64,000 bases of DNA from Hordeum vulgare subsp. vulgare. Taxonomy: Eukaryota; Streptophyta; Magnoliopsida; Poales; Poaceae. Below the pieces are notes generated by a model. It did no database searches, was not told the origin of the DNA, and was given only the letters and a program-made list of their open reading frames with translations. Position 1 is the first letter of the stretch; every line of letters begins with the position of its first letter. The position numbers were made by a program, and so were the translations under genes. The stretch is taken from contig NC_058524.1 in the NCBI RefSeq assembly GCF_904849725.1, positions 351,351,823-351,415,822 on the forward strand, given 5' to 3'. This document shows positions 33,201 to 44,549 of the stretch, piece by piece.

Positions 33201-33651
33201 TTACTTGTGCGATGGCATCTAGCTGAGAAATCTTAGTGTGCTCGTGAAGAGGACGTTTTGAAAACTCCAAAATGGCATAGAAGGCTTTCGCGGATTCCTC
33301 CATCTCTTCGTCCTTGTTCCGAGCATCATCAAAGTCATTCACCATGTCTTCAATCCCTGTACCATAATCATCGGTGCGCCGACGCAACACCTCGTCCCTG
33401 TTACGTTGGGCCGACTCACCATGAAATGTCCACAAGGTATAGCCGGGAGTAAAACCACGCATCTGCAGGCTTTTACCCATTACATCCTTTGTCTATCGCG
33501 AATAATTCTTGCACTTAGTGCAGGGGCACCATGTTTTTGGCTGGCCTTTAGAAAATGCCGTTTCCACGAATTCATAGGTTTTGCTCAACCATTCATCGGT
33601 CATATCTCTCTGACTATGGTGACCGATGTACATCCATTCACGATCAGTCAT
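30223..33651 (-). pseudogene. TnpD-type CACTA transposase gene, broken
   Basis: On the minus strand an ATG at 33651 gives MTDREWMYIGHHS and CPCTKCKNYSR (N-terminal zinc-like motif of CACTA transposases). An in-frame stop is at 33493-33495, then MRGFTPGYTLWTFHGES follows. The TNP2-like core covers 33400-32020 (SVLRYLPILPRLQPLYM, MTWHKHG, NPFGMTATQYSCWPV, LPAFALFVAWCVHG). It is damaged by a frameshift at an A6 run near 32730, a stop at 32487-32489 and a shift near 32075. Then come HNIDMMHTKKNIAEALLGTF and a DUF4218-like part (LSYFFRVLCAKELSG). A DUF4216-like end (NVVVFRCHWFDPTKTRR, near 30620) and an acidic tail close it. Some joins after 31141 are probably introns. Confidence 0.8.
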
Positions 33652-34129
33652 ACTGGCAAGCTAGCTACATAGTATCCACATATAAAACAATATAAATTAT
33701 CAGTTCATCAAGTATGTTAAATTAATTATGGCCATTTTTTAATCATGGTTAATACATTGGGATGCACAGCATGCACACCTACCAGCTACTAGGTAAAGAT
33801 GGGTCCTAATCCCACCCGAGTATGTGTGGATTGGGTCATCTCCCCCTTCTACTTTCTCTTTTTCCTTTTCTTCTTCTTCTTTCTCTTTTTCTACTCGCAG
33901 TAATTAAATAATTGCTAACTAAATAATTCTCCCCCTTCTTCTTTCTCTTATTCCTTTTCTTCTTCTTCTTCTTCTCTTAATCTCCTTCTAATTGCTAACT
34001 AAATTTAACTAAAAATCTACCACTAAAAATCTACCATTAAGTAATTGCTAACTAAATTTAACTAAAAATCTACTACTAACAGATCTAACTAACATAGAAA
34101 AATAAACTAAAAAAAGAAAAAAAGGGAGG
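33652..34129. other. CACTA 2 leader region, pyrimidine-rich
   Basis: Upstream (minus sense) of the transposase start. Contains two copies of a CTTCTTCTTCTTTCTCTT-type tract and duplicated TAATTGCTAACTAAATTTAA phrases. No gene seen. Confidence 0.5.
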
Positions 34130-34500
34130 AGGAGCTCACCGGCGAGTCGGGCGGGGCTGGCGCGGGGTAGCGGCGGGGCGGGGTTGGCGCGGGGTGGGGC
34201 TGGGCTGGGCTGGCGCGGGGCGGCACGGGGCGGGGCTGGCGTGGGGCGGTGCGTGGAGGGGCTGGTGCGGGGCGGGGCGACGGGACGGGGCTGGCGCGGG
34301 GCGGCGGCGCTGCGCTGGCACGGGGCGGCGCGGGGCGGGGCTGGCGCGGGGCAGAGCTCGCGTGGGGCAAAAGCGGGGTGGGTCAGGGTGGACGGCGAGG
34401 GGCATAGACGGGGCGGGGCGGGGCGGGGCGACGGCGGCGAGTAGGGGCTGGCGCGGGGCGGGCGCGGGTCGATGACGGCGGTGGGTCGGGAGACCAGGGA
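34130..34500. repeat. GC-rich minisatellite in CACTA 2
   Basis: Irregular repeats of GGGGCGGGGCTGGCGCGG type, over 80% G+C by eye. ORFs here in both strands are low-complexity artefacts. It may be a decayed CpG-rich promoter or first exon of the transposase gene. Confidence 0.75.
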
Positions 34501-34544
34501 GAGAGAAGAGGATAGGGCTCGCAGTTAGGTCGTGTGCACGGGGG

Positions 34545-34889
34545 GAAACACCAAGCTATGCCGTGAGCTAGCTGTCGGCAAAGACAACCGTTAGGCTTTG
34601 CCGTCAGCTGGCTGTCGGCAAAGCGGTGCCCCGTTAAGCCATGGTCGGACGTGGGACCGGGGAGCTCCCTATGCCGTCCGCCTCCCTATGCCGTCAGTGT
34701 TTTTCTCCTTTGCCGTCAGCTGGCTGACGGCATAGCCAAAGCGGACGACATAGATTATCTATGCCGTCAGCCTCTCCTATGCCGTCAGCATTTATTTTTG
34801 CTGAGGGCAAAGTGTCTTTGCCGTCAGCCCCGTGAAATTGCTGACGACAAAGTTGAAAGCTGTCGGCAAATTATGTTTTTCCAGTAGTG
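34545..34889. repeat. CACTA 2 right subterminal and terminal repeats
   Basis: Repeated CTTTGCCGTCAGCTGGCTG and CTATGCCGTC(A/C)G motifs, ending GTTTTTCCAGTAGTG. The TGCCGTCAGC core matches the left subterminal region, and TAG at 34890 is the target duplication. Confidence 0.85.
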
Positions 34890-34892
34890 TAG

Positions 34893-35843
34893 GGCCCGAG
34901 TGCCATGATTTCAGATCTGAACCTATTATGTTGTCGCCAATATATGTGTGTTTTAGATCCTATCTTGCAAGTTGTAGTCACCTACTATGTGTTCTGACCC
35001 GGCAAACCCGGAGTGACAATAGCCGGAACCACTCCCGGAGATGACCATAGTGTGAGGAGTTCATGTATTCACCGCGTGTTAATGCGTTGGTCCGGTTCTT
35101 TATTAAAAGGAGAACCTTAATATCACGTAGTTTCCATTAGGACCCCGTAGCCACTGGAGGGATGGACAATAGATGTCATGCAAGTTCTTTTCCCTAAGCA
35201 CGTATGACTACATACGAAATACATGCCTACATTAGATTGATGAACGAGAGCTAGCCACATATCTCTCCGTGTTATAGCTGTTACATGATGAATGACATCC
35301 GTCACACTCATCCATCACCGATCCACTTTCTACGAGTCTTTTACTACTGGTCCTCGCTACGCTACTTTGCCTTGGCTTGTCCCTTGCTACAAGAGGGATT
35401 GGGCACTTTGCTCCTGTCACTAGTGGTGTTACTTTGCTGCTGTCACTACTGCTGTCACTTTGCTGCTGCTGCTACTACTGTTCCTTGCTACTCCGCTATT
35501 ACTTGTTGCAAGACTTTGTTGGCGCTAACATCCCGTCAACAAGGATATTTCTGGCGCCGTTGCAAGGGGAGGCCAAGTCAAGAATATTCGCCTGTCAACG
35601 CACCTTTTTCTGGCGCCGTTGCTGGGAATTACCAAAGCTTTTTCTGCTGCCATTGCTATCATATTACCTTGCTACTGATACTTTGCTTGCAGACAATAAT
35701 ATTTAAGGTGTGGTTGAATTGACAACTCAGCTGCTAATACTTGAGAATATCCTTTAGCTTCCCCTTGTGAGCGAATCAATAAATTTGGGTTGAATACTCT
35801 ACCCTCGAAAACTGCTGCGATCCCATACGCTTGTGGGATATCA
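34893..35843 (+). repeat. 3' LTR of Sabrina-like copy 1, segment 3
   Basis: Runs from GGCCCGAGTGCC to GGGATATCA. It contains old primer-site motifs at 35552 and 35611 and the CTG-rich stretch. AGGAC at 35844-35848 closes the element. Confidence 0.92.
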
Positions 35844-36261
35844 AGGACATGTCCCCAGGTGTTTCAACACCTGGGTGCCCCGCTGGCGCATGCGGAATGC
35901 GCGGGAACTCAGGGGGCGGTGGCATTGTGGCAAGGGCGGTCGCCCTCTAGTGATTTGCCACGTCATGCCGGCAAGGGTGCTTGGCGGGGCCTTGGTGCTT
36001 CGTCCCGGCAAGAAAGCTTGCAAGGGGCTTCGGTTGTCTTCCTAGCGAGGGAACCTCGCCAGGGTCTTGTGCTTGGTGCGTTCACCACGTCCATCAAATG
36101 GACGTGGCCTTGGGCACCTCCCCGGCAAGGCAGGCTTTTCGGGGCCTTGGATATCTTGAGGGTGCATCTTGTCTGGGCTCTGCCACGCCCTGCCGTCAGG
36201 GGCTCTTTGCGCCCATGCACAAGTCTGGGGCATTAGGGACCCCAGTCTTTAGTGCACCGAC
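35844..36261. other. AGGAC duplication and unclassified GC-rich flank
   Basis: AGGAC (35844-35848) is the right target duplication. The GC-rich DNA that follows continues the flank broken at 9075. It is rich in CCGGCAAG and GGGGC(C/T)TTGG phrases and ends ...TTTAGTGCACCGACA just before gag-like coding sequence. It may be LTR or leader of the Tat-like element, but I see no partner copy. Confidence 0.35.
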
Positions 36262-39200
36262 AGGGAAGAAGCGACGTAATTACGAGGAGATGCTTAAGGG
36301 ACATTGCCCCAAGAACAGTACCCCAGGTGTCCCTTCTACTCATTCTTGGGAAAATTGCTTTGAGATGAAGGATTTTCGCCTTCAGGCATCCATAGGTCAT
36401 CAAGGAGGTGGCGAAGGCACCCCAGAGGATCAGTTTGGTTCGGGCGGGTCACGTGGATCTTCGTTCGGTGATTTTCGTAACTCGGGGCTCAAGGGCGAGG
36501 TGGCTCGCATAATAATGGTGGGTAGTCGTTTGGCCAAGGCAGTCAAAAAAATAACGACCGGGGAGAATTCCAGCAGCCAAACAACCAGGGCGGTTTCTAG
36601 AGCAACCCCAAGCAGCTGAATGGTGGATAGTACCATGTTTTTACCATGAGCTCTTGCAAAAGAGACAAGAAGGTGAGGCTGAGGACTATCAGTATGACTA
36701 AGACGACGGTTCCCCGATACTTAAATTGGTCTGAGCAGCCTCTGACGTGGAGCAAGGCTGATCATCCGCCCCAGATTGATAACCCCAGTGAGTTGGCATT
36801 AGTGGTGGTGCCTCAGGTTGGAGGGTATACGCTCTCTAAAGTCCTTATGGATGGAATCAGCAACATCAATATTTTGTACTACGACACCTTCCGGAGGATG
36901 AACTTCATGGAAGAGAATTTGATGCTCTCGACCATGGTTTTTCGGTGATGAGTCCAATTATAGAAGCAAGTCGTTGACGTTTGAAGTCGTCAAGATCAAG
37001 ATTCCTTATCACGCTTTGTTTGGGCGGCCGGCTTATGCCTGTTTCATGGCCCGGCCTTGCTATGTATATCTTAAGATTAAAATGTCGGGTCTCAACGGTA
37101 CTATCATAGTCAATGGAAGCCGAAAGATAGCCGAGGAATGTGAAGAGGGGGATGCTGCGTCCGCTAAAGTCAGCGTGTGCTGCCGAAGAGCTGAAGTTCC
37201 ACCAAGCCAATGTGGATCCAACTGACATGAGCCCATTGAAGAAACCCACGGCCGACTCTGAGCTGCCTCTTTAGTTTAAACCGGCGGATGATACCAAGCA
37301 GATGGATTTTGTCCCTCGAGACTCCTCAAAGCAGTTCACTATTGGAACCGGCTTGGATCCAAAATAGGAAAGCGTGCTCATCGAGTTCATCCGTGAGAAT
37401 CGGGACATCTTCGCATGGAAACCTTCTGACATGCCAGGTGTACCGATAGAATTTGGTGAGCACCATCTCAATGTAGATCCGAAGATGAAGACGGTTCGCC
37501 AATACCTTCGTCGTTTTAATGAGGAAAGGCGCAAGGCAATTGGAGAGGAAGTCACCCGGCTCTTAGCTGCTGGTTTCATTGTCGAAGTTTTTCAACCCGA
37601 ATGGTTGGATAAACCGGTCCTGGTTCTTAAGAAGAACGGCACTTTCGGTATGTGCATCGACTATACGGATCTTAACAAAGCTTGTCCCAAGGATCCCTTT
37701 TCGCTGCCCCGTATTGGTGAAATCATCTACTCTACGGCGGGTTGCGAGCGACTATGCTTTGTGGATGCATATTCTGGTTACCATCAGATCAAGATGGCCA
37801 AGGAGGATCAGGAGAAGACGGCTTTTATCACCCCCTTTGTGCCTTTTGTTTTGTATCAATGCCCTTTGATATCAAGAGTGCAGGGGCCACTTATCACCAT
37901 TGCATCCAGAATTGTCTTCAAGGTCAGATTGGGCGCAACGTTCACGCTAATGTTGAAGACATTGTGGTAAAGGCACAGAAGAAGGAGACGCATCTAGGTG
38001 ATCTCAAGGAGACGTTCGACAACCTCCGGGTCTATCACATAAAGCTTAACCCCACGAAGTGCGTGTTTGGGGTCCCTGTTGGAAAGTTACTTGGGTTTTT
38101 AGTATCCGAGCGTGGCATAGACGCTAACCTGGACAAGATTAAGGCGATCACCTCACTTGGGAAGCCGGCCAACATTAACCAGGTCTAGCGTATGGCGGGT
38201 CATATCACGACACTTAGTCTATTTATAAGTCGCCTGGGTGAGAAGGCCATCCCACTCTATCAACTGCTCAAGAGGACAGAGCACTTCGTTTGGACCGATG
38301 CTAACAATGAAGCGATTGAGGCCCTCAGAAAACATCTTGTTGAGCCGCCCATGCTGGCAACTCCAGCTGACAAGGAGCCGATGCTCTTGTACATTGCCGC
38401 TAATTCTAAAGCGGTGAGCGTAGCAGTGGTTTTTGAGCGCAAGGAAGATGGCCAGGAATACCCAGTACAACGGCTAGTGTATTTCGTTAGCGAGGTGTTA
38501 ACCTTGTCCAAGTAGCGGTATCCACATTGGCAGAAGTTGGTCTTTGGGATCTTTATGGCGAACCGGAAGTTGAAGCACTACTTTTTGGAGCACCCCATCA
38601 CCGTAGTCAGTTCTACGCCTATTGGGGACATTATACAGAATTGAGAGGCTACGGGGCGGATTGCTAAATGGGCGATAGAGCTTGGTACCCATCATGTGAA
38701 GTATGCATCGCGTACAACTATTAAGTCTCAAGCATTGGTGGATTTTATCAATGATTGGACCGAGCTGCAAGTACTGAAAGACAAGCCAGACAACACCTAC
38801 TAGATGATTCATTTCGATGGCTCTAGGGAATTGGAAGGTTCAGTCGCTAGAGTGGTATTGACATCTCCAAGAGGAGACAAGTTTTGCTATGTTCTGCAGC
38901 TTATGCTCCCTTGCACGAACAATGCAGCTGAGGATGAAGCTTTATTGCACGGGCTCAGAATAGCTAAGGATATGAATTTGAACCGAGTCAGATGCTTGCG
39001 TGACTCAGATTTAGTGGCTCAGCAAGAGTCAGGTACGTGGGATTCCAAGGATCCGTTGGTGGTGGCTTATAGGCGAGCGGTAACCGAGGTGGCGGGTTAT
39101 TTCCATGGCTATCCGGTTGATCATATTGATCATCGACAGAATGAGCCGGCTGATGCTCTTTCTCGGCTTGGGTCACAACGTAAGCATGTCCCTCCTAATG

Positions 39201-40022
39201 TCGTCTTGGATGTTTTGCATAACCATTCCGTGAAATTCACTTCGTAAGAATACATAACAATTCCTAAACCGGAGTCAAAGTTGGTGGCGGCCCTCAAAGC
39301 AACTCCTGATTGGACGATACCTTACATGGCTTATCTAGCTCGAGACGAGTTACCATCTGATGAAGTTTTCACCACACAGATCGTGCGACGATGCAAATCC
39401 ATGGTTATACTTAAATGCGAGTTGCACAAACAGAGCACTTGTGGGATTTCCCAGCGTTGTGTCTCACCTGAAGAGGGGAGAGAGATTCTCAATGAGATAC
39501 ATGCGGGCGACTGTGGACATCATGCGGGTCCCGATCTCTCGTGTCAAAGGCTTTTCGTCACGGTTTTTACTAGTTCATGGTTCATGCCGATGCTGAAGAC
39601 ATAGTACATCGATGCGATGGATGTCAGAAGTTCGGACGCGAGGCACACGTGCCAGCTCAGGATTTGCGCATGATTCCCATTACTTGGCCCTTTGCAGTTT
39701 TGGGGCTTAACATGGATGGCCCTTTTAAAAGATCTTCGGACAAGAAGACGCATCTTCTGGTTGAAGTTGACAAATTTACCAAGTGGGTTGAAGCGAAACC
39801 AGTTGGTAAATGTGAAGCAGAAATGGCAGTCAAGTTCCTCAAGAAGATGATCTTTCGTTTTGGATACCCTCATAACATCATCACCGGAGGCATTCCTTAT
39901 AGAGTCATCATTGCTCTATAACGAATCATATTACCTAATTGATCTACGCCCCGACAAACCAACCACGGAGGAAGAGACAACCCGCCCGTGGAACATCGCT
40001 CATCTGCGGCCCTACTATACTT
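36262..40022 (+). pseudogene. gag-pol of a Tat-like Gypsy retrotransposon, decayed and internally deleted
   Basis: Order: gag (KKRRNYEEMLKGHCPKN near 36262), protease-like region (KVLMDGISNINILYYDTFRR near 36850, where DGISN replaces the usual DGGSS), reverse transcriptase (GEEVTRLLAAGFIVEVFQPE; CFVDAYSGYHQIKM near 37760), RNase H (MIHFDGSRELEGSVARVVL near 38804; DALSRLGSQ), then integrase (HAGDCGHHAG, CDGCQKF, ITWPFAVLGLNMDGP). The integrase has N where the first catalytic D is expected. It is cut after PHNIIT and resumes at the extreme C-terminus (RPWNIAHLRPYYT, 40010). Several frameshifts and four stops in one frame (38186, 38513, about 38643, 38801) kill it. Confidence 0.85.
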
Positions 40023-40954
40023 AGACTCATTGGCTCCTTATCTATGTACATATTTTCGATCCTTGTGTACTGTTTATATTATATCAATAAAGCCGGCGCC
40101 CATGAAATTCGGGGTCTCTTCCGTTTCAGCCCACATATGAGCATGAGTCTTTATTGATTAACATTAAGTCGCCCAAGAGGATAAGCCTCCATTGGGGAGG
40201 CTATTCAAACATGGACGCTAATGGTATCAAAGAGAGTAAGCCGCCTTGATGCAACCTCTCAAACATAGGTACAAGTAAAGCCAAAGAGGATCAATTGCCA
40301 TGATGCACGGTTCAAACATAGGCGCATATGTATGATGGTTATACTGGACTGTATGTTTGAAGCGACTCGCCCATAAGACCCGTGTAATCTTGGTGAGTCA
40401 ATCCAAGTATGGGACCCTAAACTCCAAAGGTTAAAACATTGAGGTACTTGCGAGAGCCAGCATATGGAAAATAGATAAACCATGGGTTCACTGAACCTGC
40501 TTCACTGAAGCTTGACTTGAGCATGATCAACCAGTCTAAACAAATAAAGGTTTTTTGCAAAAACCTCTTCGGGTATGATTAAAGCCTTGCAAGCTCGTCA
40601 ACCCGCCGCGACTCACAGAGCCGGCTCATTTTACACCTTATATGGTGAAGATTCAAAATAGCAAAGACTAAACTCATCTAAAGAGGTGGTGGTCAAAGCG
40701 GGACTACAACTCTTCTTCAACCCACCCAATCAAGGCGACTTCTATTGCAAAGGTAATGTCATGAAAATTCAAACATATTGTGCATATACAAAAGCAGTTG
40801 TTTGGCATGTTCCAAAACAATGATTACATGGCTCTTTAACGCCAGAGATTTTCTATGTTACAACTTGGTGGCTAGATTTCGTCGGGTTCAATCTCTTCTG
40901 CAGCCTGAAGCTTCAAAGAAGTCGCCACTTCTAAACCTCTATTGGCTCATCCTG
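40023..40954. other. Spacer between pol and the antisense gene
   Basis: No ORF of note. ATATCAATAAAG near 40081 could serve as a polyadenylation signal for the sense transcript. The repeated phrase CTCAAACATAGG/TTCAAACATAGG occurs at 40258 and 40312. Confidence 0.4.
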
Positions 40955-41158
40955 TGCTAATGTTTCGGGGTCTTGGATCTGGAAGTTGTCCACATCCCAC
41001 GTGCAATTAATTAAGGCGTGAAATTGAGCTTCATCTATTAAGATGGTTGACGGGTCAGCATCAGGGGCAAAAAGAGGCTTACGACACTGAGGTGGTAAGT
41101 CCAAGGGCGCAAAGCTGGGAATCGCCATGCATCTCCCTTCACAATCATAAGTTGATTG
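40955..41158 (-). pseudogene. C-terminal end of the antisense gene of the Tat-like element
   Basis: Minus-strand frame STYDCEGRCMAIPSFAPLDL ... FQIQDPETLAQDEPIEV, then a stop. When the element at 41164-50747 is removed it continues from SRLAECMDLLKY at about 50760. This is the last part of the antisense protein described at 50753-54100. Confidence 0.6.
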
Positions 41159-41163
41159 ATATT
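41159..41163. repeat. Target site duplication ATATT, left copy
   Basis: Matches ATATT at 50748-50752 on the other side of the nested Gypsy element. Confidence 0.9.
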
Positions 41164-44100
41164 TGTCACACCCTGTTTTCACAGCACTTTTACTGTAATT
41201 CAAAAATCTGAGTTGATTAAAACTTTTCCAAAATCAATTATGTGAGTGCCATGGTTGTCATTGTATGCTTGTATGCTTGATTGTGTATTATCAAAACCAT
41301 ATTTTTCATAAATTAAATATTCTCAAATATTATTTCCTCTTTCTGATTATTTCAAAACCCTCCTTTGGGTTGCACTACAAGTCCTTGATAGCAAGGAGTG
41401 CTTTCATCCAAAGTTGGTGATTTGGTTCTAAAACTATTTTAGTTCATCAAAACCACAAAATACTTATTTTATAAATTATTTTCCTATTTTATTTGCATGT
41501 TCATTTCGGAGGCCAGAATTGGTATTCCTATATGGAAAATACTTTTCTGCCTTAGAAAAATCTGAGAAAATTTGGAGATACTCACAGGACATATATTTTC
41601 CATACATAAGATTTTCAAACCCTATTTATATTATAAATAATTGAGTAAAACCCTGAAAACATATTCTGTTTGTTTTGACCTTTTGAATTATTTCCAAAGG
41701 AATTATTCTCAATAAATTCCTAGGAAATTCCAGTAACCTCCCAAAGCCATATTTGGTGCCCATATAAAGTTTCACGTTGAGCCAACGTGGTTAAGGTCAC
41801 CAAATAATCCCAGTACCCTTTGTGTCCAGTATGGATTTAGAGAAACTCTACATAGCAAAGTTTATCCAATGGAGCTGAAACTTTGCACAAGTGCCTAATA
41901 CCTCAAATGAGGACTCCGTGCCAAAAATGGGATTTGTGGGACTTGATTTGCCCACACTCCCTTTCGAAGGAACGAATATGGCCATTTAGGAGTGATTTCA
42001 AGTTTACATAGCTAAACTTGTGCAATGGAGCCCAAAATTGGCGTAGCCTCATGTTTTTGCACCAAACCTAGACCTGTTAAGTTGCATAGCGAGTGGTGGG
42101 GTGCAACCACCCCAAACCACTGTCGAGCACCTTCTTACAGCTTGGCAAAACCCCTCTTAACCCCAGCTACACCCACTCCCTTTCTCTCAAACTACTAGAT
42201 TAGGTGGCCAACATCAATTCCCAACTCCAGTCAAGTGGCTCTTCTCTGGTTCTAAGTACAAAATCCAAAAAAACAATCTAAGCTTCAGCCCAAGGCTAAC
42301 AACATCTAGTTTCCTCCCCTCCTTTGACTAGCCGATGCTCCCACGGGATTCAAACGGCTAGGCATCTCCAAGCAAGGGCCCAGGACACGCCATACACATC
42401 TAAGGCACCCAGAGCGCGCCAGCATGCCGTGGCATGCCAAAGCTGCGCTCTGGGCGTGCTACCGAGAGCAGCCGAGGTGGGGTGACTCCCTCGGCCAGTT
42501 CTAGCCTCCCCGCAGTGTCTCTCCTCTCCCCCGACATCGCCTCTTCATCAGGCAGCCCCTAGGGCCCATCCTTTCACGCGCTGAGAGCCAGTGCGCTGGG
42601 TGCCCGCGCACACCAGTAGCGGCCAGAGGAACGGGGCCATGCAGGCACACCACTCCTCACTTCCCTCTCTCTCGCAGTGAGCTTAGAGGTCCAAAACCAC
42701 GTGCTGAGACTGTGGTTTCGACCCCAACCTCTCTCTGTGCTCCCCTGTGCGCCACGGTGAAACCACCGAAGCTTCCCTCCCGGTGCACCGTCGCGGGCCT
42801 ATATAAGGCCACCCCTCGCTCCAGCTCCCCTCACTCCACTCCATCGAGACCCCAATCACCTCCCTAGCAACCCCATTGAGCAAGCAAAGTCCCGGTGCTC
42901 GAGATCAACCGAGGCCCCTCTGCGTCGGAGCTCCGGTCGATCTTCGGGTACACGTCAGTTCTTGCGTCTCTCTACCCACCTACACACTCCCCGTGACCCC
43001 AGGATCATTTCCCCTCTCTTCCCCGAGCGATTATGTGCCCGTAGCCACCACCTTCACCATTGACCGAAACATCTCCACCACGGCCACCTCGTCGCTGGTG
43101 AACCAGAACCGCCCCCCAGTCGTCGACTCGACCACTAGTAGGCAGGCAACGATGAGCCGGACCCATTCCCTCCGTTGTTAGGGCTTTAGGACGTCGGTAG
43201 CCATGCCGGCGTTCTCCTCCTCCTCTTTGTCCAGAGGTAGGAGACGACCCCGTTAGGTGTGCCCCACCTGTCGGTGGCCTACCCTCCACTACCTCGCTCC
43301 TCGCAGTCACTGACCATACAGGCCCGCGCGTCATGTTCAAACCTGACGGCGCGCGCGCCTGGGCAGGCTGGCTGGCTGGCCAGATGGGCCAGGCCAGCCC
43401 TAGGCCGAGCCAAGCTAGGGTTGTTGCCCTTTTTCTTTTATTTCAAAACTCTGTTTTAAAAGATTTTTATAAAAAAGATTTAACAAGTGAAAATTAATGA
43501 TTCTTCCACTATTATTCTTCTAAAAATCAGGAGTATTTAATAGATCTGTTAGACAAATTTTTAGGAGAACTTATTTGTTTTATAATAATTAGAAATGTTA
43601 TTTGTAATAGTTTTGCTTTTGTTAAATTGCTTTTAAAAATATTCCTTTCAATAAACTGGAGACACATATTTTTAGAATAACAATATGGATTTATCAGAAT
43701 TAAACAACATTTTTAAAGTGACTTTTTATCTGTTTTGGAGTGACCTACTTATTGCTTTTTATTTATTACGATGATAGAAACCCCGTTTCATGAAGGAGTT
43801 GGACTTGAAGACCCCGAAGACCCTGGATACTTAGCTGACCAAGGCAAGAAGCCCTTTGACCATGTTTCAACATATTTTATATTGCATGCTTGGTACAACA
43901 AATATTTCCGTTGCATATGATCATAAGTATCGATAAATCATTGAAGTGATGTTATCGATGGCTCCTCTGGAGCACTTGCATTTTGAGCATGATCCTACCA
44001 CCTATGAGGGTGACGCTAATATGATGTTGACAAGTAAATCTAAGGATAGTAGTAGCATGAGCATGATGAGGGTATAAATCAAAGGTTTATGGAAACCCCG

Positions 44101-44549
44101 TCGGGTGCCACTAATGCCCGAGGGTGATGACGAGTTAGGTGGCCACTTTTGGTGAAGTGTTGCACTGGGTATTTGGTGACTGTATGGTTTCCGAAATGGG
44201 ATTACATTTATGATGTGTACACCATCCCAACCTTACATGTGAGACCACGTTACCCCTTTATGGGATGGGGCTATGTTGATTACTCTGGTCGGTGCTAGCA
44301 AAGAGCCACTTTACTAGTGGCGGGAGTGATGTGTGGTCACTCTGGTGATGGGGTCGTGACAGGTAGGACGACTATGCCGTTTTTACGTGTTTCGGGCACA
44401 CCGTTGGTCCCCGCATGAATGATACTGTCTAAAGTCGGTGCTCGTAAGACGTACATCATGTGGGCTGGGTACCAATCGAGTGGACCTCTTTGTCTAGTAT
44501 CGTTGGGAGAAGGCATTGATCGGGTAGTTACCTCGGGTATGTTATATAC
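41164..44549 (+). repeat. 5' LTR of the nested Gypsy element, part 1
   Basis: Starts TGTCACACCCTGTTTTCAC. This part ends with TATAC (44545-44549), the left duplication of the solo LTR. It holds a TATA box at 42800 and a Pro/Ser-coding GC-rich leader-like stretch (42840-43180). Short ORFs here have no family features. Confidence 0.85.
42800..42807 (+). promoter_or_regulatory. TATA box of the nested Gypsy 5' LTR
   Basis: TATATAAG in GC-rich surroundings (GGGCCTATATAAGGCC), followed by a C-rich leader. This is a good match to plant LTR promoters, with transcription expected to start about 30 bp downstream. Confidence 0.65.

Larger units (their letters stand above)
26358..34889. mobile_element. 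CACTA transposon with decayed TnpD- and Ptta-type genes
   Basis: An 8532-bp element with ends (A)ACTACTGGAAT at the left and CCAGTAGTG at the right (reverse complement CACTACTGGAAAA). The first C of the left end has mutated to A. The duplication TAG is at 26355-26357 and 34890-34892. Dense CTGACGGCAAAG / CTTTGCCGTCAG subterminal repeats lie at both ends. Two minus-strand genes, TnpD-type then Ptta/En-Spm-type, are both broken, so the copy descends from an autonomous element but is dead. It lies only 313 bp of LTR away from CACTA 1. Confidence 0.92.
9076..35843 (+). mobile_element. Sabrina/Athila-like LTR retrotransposon, copy 1, with two nested CACTAs
   Basis: 5' LTR 9076-10706 (1631 bp). 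The 3' LTR is in three pieces (17342-17707, 26045-26357, 34893-35843; 1630 bp together). AGGAC flanks both ends, a tRNA-Asp-type primer site is at 10717, and a polypurine tract is at 17326-17341. The interior encodes gag-protease and an ATHILA-type ORF but no reverse transcriptase, RNase H or integrase that I can see. About 24 differences in the first 366 LTR bases by eye make it somewhat older than the element at 123-7098. Without its nested insertions it is about 9.9 kb. The Sabrina name is from memory of the LTR start and protease motif. Confidence 0.9.

Noticed and set aside
34107..34475. Several Pro/Ala- and Gly/Ala-rich ORFs on both strands
   Set aside because: They read the GC-rich minisatellite of CACTA 2 in different frames; low complexity only.
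42876..43181. 101-codon Ser/Pro/Thr-rich ORF after a TATA box
   Set aside because: It lies in the transcribed leader of an LTR, and I see no related protein. Kept as LTR leader only.
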